Shown piece after piece: positions 10,301 through 19,240 of a stretch of 25,523 bases of DNA. Source of the stretch: Azolla pinnata (taxonomy: Eukaryota; Streptophyta; Polypodiopsida; Salviniales; Salviniaceae); contig JBBBWG010033629.1 of the NCBI GenBank assembly GCA_037176905.1, positions 13,565-39,087 on the forward strand, given 5' to 3'. The notes under the pieces are model-generated. The model was not told where the DNA came from. It did no database searches and saw only the letters and a program-made list of their open reading frames with translations. The position numbers and the translations under genes are program-made. The stretch's first letter is position 1, and the number at the start of each line of letters is the position of its first letter.

Positions 10301-11478
10301 CTTTGTTGGCCTTCAAAAGTTTATACACCGTTTCATTGATACAGATTGCTAAGGCTTTATTTTTCGGCAAATGTTTTTAAGCTTTTCCCTCCAATGCATT
10401 TTTCAAATGTTTGGAATTCTCCACCAGCTGGGAACACTTCATTTTACATGGGTTTTCCTTTGCTACCTTCCATAAATTTATAGATTTTAATCTCTTTATC
10501 AACAGACGGCTATAAACATTTCATATCTTTACAATTGAAGGTTACCATCATAACTGTTTTGCTTACAATTAGCTTATGAACATGGAAAATGATATAACTT
10601 CTGAAGTGCAAGATTGTAGCGGTCCAAAGCAGGAAATTATGAAATTGAGAGATTATCATGGTGTTTTGGGATTAGATTCAGGCCCTTAACCTAAGGACAT
10701 GTGACAGGCTGATTGCGATGGATTGTGTACACAGTCATTTCCTGTGACTATATGAGCTGTTTTCTGACTAAATTCGGATTAGGATTAGAGGAAAAGAATC
10801 ATTTGGACAGGAAATTACCCCCAAGCGCCAAGTTTGAGAGTTATGCACGGGCTGAAGACAGAAATTCAATCAAAACAAATTCACGGGCATGGACAAGGAT
10901 AAAACCCGAGAGTTCTAGGGGTCATGTCCATTGATAGGATCAAAGGTTAGAAGCACCTACCATAAAAACTAAGAACAAACCCAAATAAATCACCTTGCTG
11001 AAGATAAGTTAGGAAAGTAAAAATCAGAATCTACCGAGGCCTCAAAAACATAGAGGATAACTGAACAAAGGGTCAGGGTCAGGGTTAGGGTTAGGATTGA
11101 AGATACGTGCACGCTTTAGGGTTATGATTTGAGACTACGCCTTAGACTCAAGCCACAAAAGACAACTGACAAAAGGGGTTACAGCCAGGGTCAGGGTCAG
11201 GGTCACGGTGACTGTTAGTTAGGGTTACGGCTAGGTCTAGCATCACGTTTAGGGTTAGAATTAAGGGCTAGGGTCAGACAAAACAGCGGAGAAGGGGGGG
11301 GGGAGATGGTGGGACTCACCTTCCTGAGCAACCGCTGGATGGATCGAATCTGATTCTTGGTGGATGCCTTCTTCCCGCTGCCTTTCTTCCGCACAGAGAG
11401 GCGTTTCTTGTCCATGGAGGAGGAGGAGGAGGAGGAGGAAGGGGGCTTAGCTCGCTTGCCATAGCCACCGCGAGCCAT
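7382..11478 (-). CDS. EFG1: Efg1-type rRNA-processing protein, seven exons
   Basis: Exons (minus, 5' to 3'): 11478-11320, 9818-9689, 9611-9466, 8705-8567, 8459-8348, 8254-8092, 7672-7382. They join in frame to 379 residues. The conserved family core is residues 41-165: KNQIRSIQRLLRK at the exon 1 end, then RYRRVKFFERRKIERSIRRL across exons 2-3, and LEYVRFFPKTEKYVSLF across exons 3-4. Efg1 proteins act in the nucleolus in early processing of the small-subunit rRNA precursor. Residues 54-145 are charged and helical, consistent with a coiled coil. The tail is an acidic segment (exon 5, Asp/Glu-rich) then a Ser/Lys-rich basic end (KKPRKRRPKKKK), probably a nucleolar targeting signal. Poly-Ser near residue 14 comes from a GGA run. 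Intron 5 (8255-8347) has a GC donor, the others GT. The start is the first ATG before the conserved core. The family call is strong; the gene symbol is the yeast name. Confidence 0.93.
8255..8347 (-). other. GC-AG intron (intron 5 of the Efg1-like gene)
   Basis: The exon end reads ACATCAAG followed by GCATGC, and the acceptor is GTGTAG before GCCTCAG. The codon AG|G keeps the frame exactly (Thr-Ser-Arg-Pro-Gln-Asp). No GT donor nearby gives an open join. Confidence 0.75.
10214..10490. repeat. Degenerate ~137-bp tandem duplication in Efg1 intron 1
   Basis: Two copies start near 10214 and 10351. They share in order an AAGCTTTAT head, TTTTAAGCTTT or TTTGAAGCTTT, TTCCAATGCA or CTCCAATGCA, an AACACTT segment, and TCCTTTG before a CCTTC block. 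The 1.5-kb intron that holds it is far longer than the other introns of the gene, so insertion or repeat growth is likely. Confidence 0.6.
11070..11275. repeat. TTAGGG/GGTCAG telomere-like patches in Efg1 intron 1
   Basis: Two patches (about 11070-11098 and 11180-11275) of AGGGTCAGGGTC, AGGGTTAGGG and variants, G-rich on the plus strand. They lie close to the donor of intron 1 of the Efg1-like gene, on the strand opposite to its transcript. Confidence 0.8.
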
Positions 11479-11649
11479 GTGGGCAGAGGAACAGGGCAGA
11501 GCTCCTCTGCTTCTTCTACTCCCATATCCATGGTCTCCGTCCTCCTGCGTTTCTCAGGCTTTTCTGTATTTCCTCGGAATGCCCTTCTTCTCTGCAGAAT
11601 CGCCCACAAATCTTATTTCCCCAATTGCCCCTCTCTTCCTTCCTTCACA

Positions 11650-12540
11650 CAAACCCTAGAAATCCAGAAGAGGGAATCAGGGGGAAAAACAAACCAACAA
11701 AACCCTAAATCCCAAACCCTAGCCAAAACCTCCAGAAGAGGGAATCGGGAAAAGAAAAAACCCTAAATCCCTAAAACCCTAGCCAAAACCTCTAGAAGAA
11801 GGAATTAGCTAAAAAGAAAACCCTGAATCCCAAACCTTGGCCAAAACCTCCAGAAGAGGGAATCAGGAAAAAAAAAAACCCCTAAATCCCAAACCCTGGC
11901 CAAAACCTCCAAAACAGGGAATCGGGAAGAAAAAAAACCCTAAATCCCAAACCCTAGCCAAAACCTCCAGAAGAGGGAATCAAGAAAAAAAAACCCTAAA
12001 TCCCAAACCCTAGCCAAAACCTCCAGAAGAGGGAATTAGGAAAAAAACAAACCCTAAATCCCAAACCCTAGCCAAAGCCTCCAGAGAGGGAATCAACTAA
12101 AAAAAACCCTAAATCCCAAACCCTGGCCAAAAAGCTCCACAAGAGGGAATTAGGAAAACTGCCCGCAAACCCTGGCCAGACCTCCAAAAGAGGGAATCAA
12201 GAAAAAACTACTCGCAAAAACCCTAAATCCCAAACCCTGGCCAAAACCGCCACAAGAGGGAATCGAGAACACTGCCCACAAACCCTGACCAGACCTCCAA
12301 AAGAGGGAATCGAGAAAAAACTGCTTGCAAACCCTAAATCCCAAACCCTAGCCGAACCTCTCAAAAGAGGGGATCGGGAAATCTGCCCAAAAACCCTAAA
12401 CCCTAAACCATGACCCGAACCCATCCTTGAATCCTCCGCCGAAGAAGAGGGAACCAAGAGAACTACCCCCACCCAAACCCTAAACTGTAAAAATACTTTC
12501 CTTGGGAACAGCAATTGCCTACTTCCAAACCCTAAACTTT
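11650..12540. repeat. Telobox minisatellite upstream of the Efg1-like gene
   Basis: About 13 tandem units of 50-65 bp. Each unit consists of AAACCCTAAATCCC, AAACCCTAGCC, AAAACCTCCAGAAGAGGG, then AAT and an A-rich run with G. Roughly 25 AAACCCT cores are present. From about 12130 the units change: CTGCCC and CTCGCAAA or CTTGCAAA segments appear, and two unit types seem to alternate. The array starts about 170 bp upstream of the Efg1 start codon, so it probably overlaps the promoter region. Telobox motifs (AAACCCTA) are known cis elements in promoters of plant ribosomal-protein and ribosome-biogenesis genes, so the position fits, but function here is inference. Confidence 0.92.
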
Positions 12541-13374
12541 GAATGAACCTGAAGCGCGAATCCTCTATGAGAAGTGGACCAACGAAAACAATGTCGGATT
12601 CACGTAATTGCGACCTGAACCCTCTCCCCATATCTTCCGTCGTCAAGATGCAGGGATTCCATAACTTGGAAAACCTTCACCTCTTGACCAAAAAACTAAG
12701 CCTTCAAGCATTTCATACATTCCATATTCTTGCAGTTTTAATGATCAAATTTTTAGGCTTCGGCTGATTTTAGGTCTCCTTTTAAACATCTAAGTGGGGG
12801 TTGAACTTATTCAACATCACTTGCAATGATGTTTCATGCAGAGTTAACTGCCAATGTAACTACTCTCCAAAAAGAACAATATTGGAATCTGAAAATCCTC
12901 TCAAGCCAGAAACAAACGATGCGAGTAACTTGGGGTTCCACCACATACCAAACAGAGATGGTAAACAAATTGCATTGCAATGATTCTCCGTGTGTGCGAT
13001 CTGAAAACATCGCACAAGAAATCATATTTAGTTTGTCTACATGAAGCAAATGTCAATCTATTGCTTCAGGTTTAAGGGTTTATGGTTGGGGTTTAGCATG
13101 GGGAAACAATATGTCATGGGCTGCTTTCTCTCCTGCAATACCAGTACATTCCAGGTGTTAGAACCTCAGCTTGGAGTAAGAACCTATTAAAATCAATCTC
13201 ATAAGCATATTCTCGATCTTTGAGAATTTGATCAAAATCTGAGAAATATTATTATCACCTATCAAGCACATTCTGGAAGCTTCCATGGGAGAATGCTTTG
13301 CCATCCTCGTCCTCATATCCTCAAAACCATATCCAGCATATGCAACATTGTCTCTTGAAACTTTTTATAGGTAT
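12541..13374. other. Spacer between the JmjC gene 3' end and the telobox array
   Basis: No feature is firmly supported. On the minus strand, 13223-13357 has a moderately protein-like frame beginning after AGTTTCAAGAGAC and ending before TAGGTGATAATA. It could be an additional 3' exon or 3' UTR of the JmjC gene. Other small frames (12543-13049) look random. Confidence 0.4.
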
Positions 13375-16333
13375 TCAATTCAACATGAATTGCAGATATT
13401 TCTCCTACAGTCAATGCCAAATAAGGTTTCAAGTTAGATTTTTTCTTTTTCAAAATTAGTTTTATTTTTCAGTTGATGACTTACGGATTTTAGATGCAAG
13501 AGTGTCGGACGGAACCTTGCATTTGAACTTGGGCCAAACCATACATTCACTGATATACTAGGTTCCAAGGTAAAGATCTAACTAAAAATAAAAGGTCTGA
13601 TGGCCTTAAAAAAGTGCCATCATATTTTGAAATCCCTAATTATGAAAATGAGCACATTCTTTTATAACAGAAACAAAAACACTAGATCAATACATGGATA
13701 GATGGATGGACAAATAAATAGATTAAAGGTCGAACAAACAACCAACAAAGAATTGATGATACCTCATGCCACCAGCCTGCAGGAATGAAGATTGCCTCGC
13801 CAGGGTTTAGCTGTTCTAATAATAAAAATCACAAGTGTTAATTGTCAAGCTAGGATGCTCGGATAGGACACAAAGATTAAGGAAGATTAAGTAAATAAAT
13901 AGCAAGCATGCTGCTTGAAGGGCAGGAACCTCTGTCTTGAAGCGTTTCCCGTTCTCAAAAAAGCGAGTATGCTGTTCACGATCTGCAATAAATGCTGACC
14001 CAATCGTAGATCCATTGTTCAATTGATCTGCACTATAAATTGGTAGTTTCACATCAATCTTCAATCTTCAATGGTTAGAATGTCTGATTTTCAAGCTTTG
14101 ACATAATGCATGTAAATTTGAGCCCTATTACAGCCTGGATATGCCCAAAACACCTCTATAGAAATCGATAAAAGCTTAAAATGTGGCACAAACCTTTATC
14201 CCAAGGTTCTGGATAGAGATTCGGAAGATCTAATGGCGAATACAAATGCACTACTTTATTCCCTGACAAACATACATGAAGGTTATCCAGAGCATCAAAA
14301 TGCAGTCTGCTTGTCACAATAGCCCCCATCCACAAATTTATCTCTTTTATAGTGCCTTTAGGAATGATGTCCAATCTGGCAATAGGATATACAAATCTCT
14401 CGAGAAATTGGCAAAACTCCTCTGGCATTGAAGATGGGCAGCTACTCTCTGGGAGTGATCTTAGAGTAAGATACAAAATCTGGTTCTTCTCAGCCTTTAG
14501 GAGAGAGAAAAATTCTGTTGCGAATACTCCAAAGTCCATGGATTCTGTTGTGGTTACAGGTACGGGAGGTAAACCGCTGGCATTCACAGTGTCATAGTGA
14601 AGTCGGAAAACATCAGCCTGGAAAGGACTCCACACATAAAATGTATGAGCGAACAATTCATTACATATTTTGGGTAATATAGATTTGAATTACATGAATA
14701 AGGTTCATTAGATGATATGTTCCTTGTCTTAAAATCAACCTAAACTATAATCTTGTCAAACTTATAGAAAAAACAATAAGATGTTACGAGAAAGAGCACA
14801 TGTTTAAAAAAATATTCAGATTTTTTTATTTCATAGAAATATGGAGCTGCATGCATTTATAAGGGCCTAAAATGACATGAGGGACAAACAATCATAATAA
14901 AGGAATCCATCAATCATGTAGGTAGTAATTTTCAAATTTTGAATTAAATGAAAACCAAGGTAGTGATGCGTTTTGCAGCTTGGATCTTCAACAAACTTTT
15001 TACCTCTGTAGTTGAGTAGACAGAAAAGAACATAATGATTTTAAGCCAACATGCTGCCATCCTCAATACTTTTTCTAATACACATACTAATCTTATAACT
15101 AAATTGGCTGTTCTCTATTTCAAGTAGATAGCTTCTACTGGCACTGAGTGAAATAGGCATTCGTGTTCTCTCGTCATTTTTTCTTTCCTCTATGAACACG
15201 TTCAAAAGTGAGAACTTGATCGATTCTGAGGACTTCAAAAGTTTACCTTAACCTAATCTGATTATTTCTTCTCTCTAACGGACATTGTCTGGGAATGTCG
15301 AGCCTAAGATAATCTGCTGAAAGTTTCTTTTTGAATAAAGAACTGCTAGATTTCGATCCTATTTTAATTTTTTGAAAGCTGCTCAAACACACAAGCTGAA
15401 TGTGTTGCAAAGCACAAGCTGAAACAGTGCACCACACATGGGCTCAAGCTAACCTGATGAATACAATATAGAACAGTGCTCCATACAACCTTAAATGTTG
15501 CAAAGAGCAAACTTGATGACAACACCAACATGCTTGTATATCTAAATTCAGAGGTTGGACGACGTAACCTGGTGTCGTAACATAGCATTTGTTTCTTGTT
15601 TTCGCAGTTTTTGTACAGCATATCATATCAAGCATAAGTTGAACGCATGACTCTTGACTCTTGACACATGCTTGCTTGACGACAAACATGGAGAAATGTT
15701 CACATCAAAATGCATATATACATCCACAGACACATACACATACACACACAGAAATGCACAGAAATACACGACAAAAACGCAGATTTGTTCATATACTCAT
15801 ACGAATACACGCAGGCGTCCACATCCATACACACACACACACATATACCCACATACAGAAACACATACACGCATACACGCATACACACATACACATACGT
15901 CCACAACCATACGCAGTGTACCCATGCATACACGAATGCAGATGCACATGCATCATAAGTGCAAGCAAGAACATACATGGAGAAGCACGTACAAGCATCG
16001 CCCATGTCCCATTTATACACGGAAAAGGGACGAGAAAGGGAAAGCGGGGCACCATACCTGAAGAACGCCGCTGAGCATGCCCTGAAGAGCGGAAACGAGA
16101 AGAGCAAAGGAGGTGGAGATGGGCGGCACGAGGGGAGGGCGAAGAGGGAAGGTAGCAGGGAAGCCCTGGTAGGAGGTAGCGCCAGGGAAGAGGGAGAGAT
16201 TGGGAGGAGGAGATGGGAGGGAGACGACGTGCAGGCTTGCGGGCAGCGAGCAGGCATGGAGCTGCCGGAGGCGGAGGCGGAAATGCTCCAAGATCTCTTC
16301 TCCGGACATCGCCATCGCCATCGCCATCGCCAT
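13375..16333 (-). CDS. JmjC/cupin_8 Fe(II)- and 2-oxoglutarate-dependent oxygenase, six exons
   Basis: Exons (minus, 5' to 3'): 16333-16058, 14617-14194, 14027-13930, 13810-13763, 13577-13485, and a tentative 13404-13375. Joined length is 322 residues. The JmjC/cupin fold runs from about residue 185 to 305. Iron ligands are visible as H198 and D200 (in SRLHFDALDNLH) and H281 (in IFIPAGWWHE), with the closing strand SISVNVWFG. Members hydroxylate or demethylate lysine or other side chains, or modify tRNA; the substrate here cannot be told. All junctions are GT-AG and in frame. Exon 1 is Pro/Leu/Ser-rich with a start at a (GATGGC)n run giving Met-Ala repeats, so the exact start among five in-frame ATGs is uncertain. 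Intron 1 (1.44 kb) holds a CA-rich tract. The last exon (nine residues, TGA) rests only on an acceptor and frame. Confidence 0.82.
15715..15960. repeat. CA-rich (ACACATACAC) tract in JmjC intron 1
   Basis: Degenerate (CA)n/(CATA)n sequence with many ACACATACAC segments, including a perfect (AC)n stretch near 15830-15842. Long frames on both strands through it (Thr-His and Tyr-Val-Cys rich) are products of the dinucleotide repeat and are not genes. Confidence 0.88.
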
Positions 16334-16434
16334 CGCTGCAGAGCTCGCAGAAGTAGTCGTGGGTTCGAATCCTCCATCGCCCACATCTGCATACCATCGT
16401 ACACATGCCATGCCATGCCATGCATCCATCGCAG

Positions 16435-17100
16435 TAGACAATACATGTTGTGTACGTATGTATACGTGTGCAATGTGCTTGATTATACATACGTACGCGC
16501 ATATCTTTACTAGACAATGCATGTTGTGTACGTATGTATACGTGTGCAATGTGCTTGATTATACATACGTACGCGCATATCTTTACTAGACAATGCATGT
16601 TGTGTACGTATGTATACGTGTATAATGTGCTTGATTATACATACGTACGCGCATATCTTTACTAGACAATGCATGTTGTGTACGTATGTATACGTGTATA
16701 ATGTGCTTGATTATACATATGTACGCGCATATCTTACTAGACAATGCATGTTGTGTACGTCTGTATACGTGTGCAATGTGCTTGAGAATACGTACGTACG
16801 TGCATATCATACTAGACAATGCATGTCGTGTACGTACGTATACGTGTACAATGTGCTTGATAATACATATGTATGCGCATATCATACTAGACAATGCATG
16901 TCGTGTACGTATGTATACGTGTGCAATGTGCTTGATTATATATGTACGTACACGCATATCGTACTAGACAATGCATGTCGTGTACATATGTATACGTGTA
17001 CAATGTGCTTGATTATACATACGTATGTATAATCAAGCAATGCATGTTGTGTACGTATACGCGTATGATGTGCTCGATGATACATACGTACGCACATGTA
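16435..17100. repeat. 76-bp tandem array of self-complementary, alternating purine-pyrimidine units
   Basis: Units are anchored by TAGACAATGCATGT at 16435 (variant), 16511, 16587, 16663, 16738, 16813, 16888 and 16965, with a degenerate ninth from about 17031. Period is 75-77 bp. In the first units GTACGTATGTATA and TATACATACGTAC face each other across a loop of about 19 nt. Both arms and their flanks (TGTGTAC..., ...ACGCGCATAT) alternate strictly purine-pyrimidine for over 20 nt. The array lies about 100-770 bp upstream of the JmjC start codon. Units cross all three frames without stops, but they do not encode a credible protein. Confidence 0.95.
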
Positions 17101-17218
17101 CACACATAGCTCTGAGCATGTACGTATTTTCATTCGTATGTATACACGTGTATTCCCTCTTTGCTCAAATTGACCATTCCGTTCGTTCAAGAATCATCTC
17201 TCTTGTTGTCGGGTCGGA

Positions 17219-17325
17219 TTTATCTTTGTTGGTTTAAGGTTTAGGGTTTAGGGATTTATCTTTGTTGGTTTAGGGTTTAGGGTTTAGGCATTTATCTTTG
17301 TTGGTTGAGGGTTTAGGTTAGGGGA
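17219..17325. repeat. 36-bp tandem repeat containing TTTAGGG
   Basis: Three units start at 17219, 17255 and 17291, each TTTATCTTTGTTGGTT followed by two or three TTTAGGG-type heptamers. The third has decayed heptamers. Confidence 0.92.
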
Positions 17326-18339
17326 TATTTGAACTTACAAAGTATAGCTACATATTCTCAGATCTTATCTATTAAGTTACCGTACTTCAACCGATAAATA
17401 TTATATTTTAGCTCTTGATAATATCTTAAAACATAGGCATATTAACATTATCAAAACAACTTGCGACGTCTGATAACATCGCAAGTCCTCAAATGCGTGA
17501 TAGCCACTTGGCGAGCATACATGAGCCCTATAACTGTATAAAAACCGAGTTAGTCTCATTATTGTACCATTTCGGTTTAACGCCAATATTTGGCACCTTG
17601 TACTCAAGTTTCCCGGTAATACATATCTTGTTTTCTTGTTCTTATCTAGGTTTTCATCTTGCCGTATTTGTGTCTTCCAAGTCCATTGTTGTGGATGAGC
17701 TTCGGCCACAACAGTCGGCAGATCCAGACAGATGGCATACAAATTGTTCCTTTTCTTCGATTCGAAGTTGGAGGAGTTGGTGTAATTTCAGAATCTAATT
17801 GATGGTGTTAATCAATCAACCAATTTGGTGTCGAGGGATAAAACCAGGGATCCATTAGTAGCTTCTAATTTTTAGTAGGCGTCAAAATGTAATTAATAAA
17901 TCTGTTTGTGCCCAGAAATGCGCTCGCTGGTTTGCGGCCCTTGTTGTTTTCCATGCGCTGCAAATGAAAGCATACAGCTCAGTTGGCCCCACTCCACGAT
18001 TTGCAGTTACGATATGACTTCGGTGCCAAAGTACAAGCAAACTACTGATCCGCACGAACCAGTCATGTGCGTCCTCAAACATCATCAGCCTGTCGTCTTG
18101 ATCTAAATATAGTAATGCCCATCTTTGGTATCAATCCCCGACTTCATTCATGTTCAGGAATCACCAATGGCATAGGTGCAGAATAGTAACAAGCAACAGA
18201 GTGTGTATATGGTAGGATCATTTGACTACGACGAGAACTGCCAACTCTCAGCTCGTTTGGAAATCGCTGCATCTCTAGCATAAAAAACAATGCCTCAGCC
18301 AAGCCATTGTCTTAGCTCCCCTTCATTCTTCTTGCCAAG
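17326..18339. other. Unassigned intergenic stretch between divergent genes
   Basis: Lies between the JmjC gene (minus) and the ankyrin-BTB gene (plus). Frames at 17401-17742 (minus) and 17493-17798 (plus) are open but unrecognised. A TATAAAAA at about 17538 and generic promoter-like texture raise the idea of an old LTR fragment, but I found no repeated termini, primer-binding site or coding remnant. Confidence 0.4.
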
Positions 18340-18640
18340 CTGCAATTATCTAGTCTCAAATCGTTGCAATTATCCAGTCATCGAATCGCTTCAAATTATC
18401 TAGTCATCGAATCGCTTCAAATTATCCAGTCATCGAATCGCTACAATTATAGAGTCTCGAATCGCTGCAAATTATCCAGTCATTGAATCGCTGCAAATTA
18501 TCCAGTCATCGAATCGCTGCAAATTATCCAGTCATTGAATCGCTGCAAATTATCCAATCATCGAATCACTGCAAATTATCTAGTCTCGAATCGCTGCAAA
18601 TTATCCAGTCATCGAATCGCTGCAAATCATCCAACCATGA
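18340..18640. repeat. 26-bp minisatellite, about 11-12 units
   Basis: The consensus is AATCGCTGCAAATTATC followed by CAGTCATCG. Several units are 24-25 bp (AGTCTCG variant), and the two ends are more diverged. It lies 600-900 bp upstream of the ankyrin-BTB start codon. Confidence 0.94.
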
Positions 18641-18796
18641 ATTCGTTTAACTCTATCCATCATCGCCCATTTACAGGAAGCACATCGGTAAAACAAACCA
18701 AATCGAGTTTGATAATCAAGAGCTCTGAGATATAAATTTGTTTTGCAGTTTTCTTCCTTTCTTAAAAAATTTCACAAGTCCAATATGAGAAGATGA

Positions 18797-18901
18797 TGGA
18801 AGGGCATTTTTGGGGAAATAACAAAAGCTGAGCTCTGAATTTTATATACACAGAAATGGATATGGTGGAAGGGCATTTGGAGAAATAGCAAAAGCTGGAG
18901 C
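18797..18901. repeat. Short direct duplication, 69-bp spacing
   Basis: TGGAAGGGCATTT followed by GGGGAAATAACAAAAGCTG (18797) and by GGAGAAATAGCAAAAGCTG (18866). The copies are near-identical over about 38 bp and sit upstream of the ankyrin-BTB gene. Confidence 0.8.
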
Positions 18902-19063
18902 ATTTCCTCTGTTTCCGTGGGACCGGATCTGCAGCGATCGTCATCTTCTCCATCCTCGAAATCTCAGCCTGATCGATTTTCTGAGATCGCCCAATTCACG
19001 GCAAGTGCTCTACTCTGTCTCTCAGCAGAGCTTTTCTAGGGTTTGGATGCAGGAGTGATGTAT

Positions 19064-19115
19064 ATATCTTGATAGATTAGAGGGAGAGGGAGAGGGAGAG
19101 GGAGAGGGAGAGAGA
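19064..19115 (+). promoter_or_regulatory. Possible TATA element and GA repeat upstream of the ankyrin-BTB gene
   Basis: TATATATC at about 19065-19072 is followed by a (GGGAGA)n run at 19079-19113. The start codon is 125 bp beyond the run, so the GA repeat is likely in the 5' UTR. GA repeats in plant promoters and leaders are bound by BPC-type GAGA factors; that this one is functional is inference. Confidence 0.4.
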
Positions 19116-19240
19116 TTTTGCATTTCGCGTTTTGTATGGTTTCTTCATAGAGGGCACTTCCATCACTCCATCTCCTCATCTGCTCATCTGCTCGAGTATT
19201 TGTTTTCTCTTACATTTCCTGCTTTCTAACAGAAGACATA

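Noticed and set aside
10713-10934. Plus-strand gene inside Efg1 intron 1
   Set aside because: A short, unrecognised frame without supporting splice or promoter signals.
15654-16598. Large Thr/His- and Tyr/Val/Cys-rich frames on both strands
   Set aside because: They are translations of the CA-rich tract and of the hairpin array; the real coding part of this interval is JmjC exon 1 only (16058-16333).
16586-17032. Open frames through the 76-bp array read as repeat proteins
   Set aside because: 76 is not a multiple of three, so each unit is read in a different frame; absence of stops on both strands reflects composition.
16435-17100. CRISPR array or microRNA cluster
   Set aside because: There are no unique spacers between repeats, this is a plant nuclear context, and arm changes in later units are not compensated as expected of a conserved RNA hairpin.
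17326-18110. Solo LTR or retrotransposon remnant
   Set aside because: Only a TATAAAAA and open texture; no terminal repeats, target duplication, primer-binding site or coding remnant found by eye.
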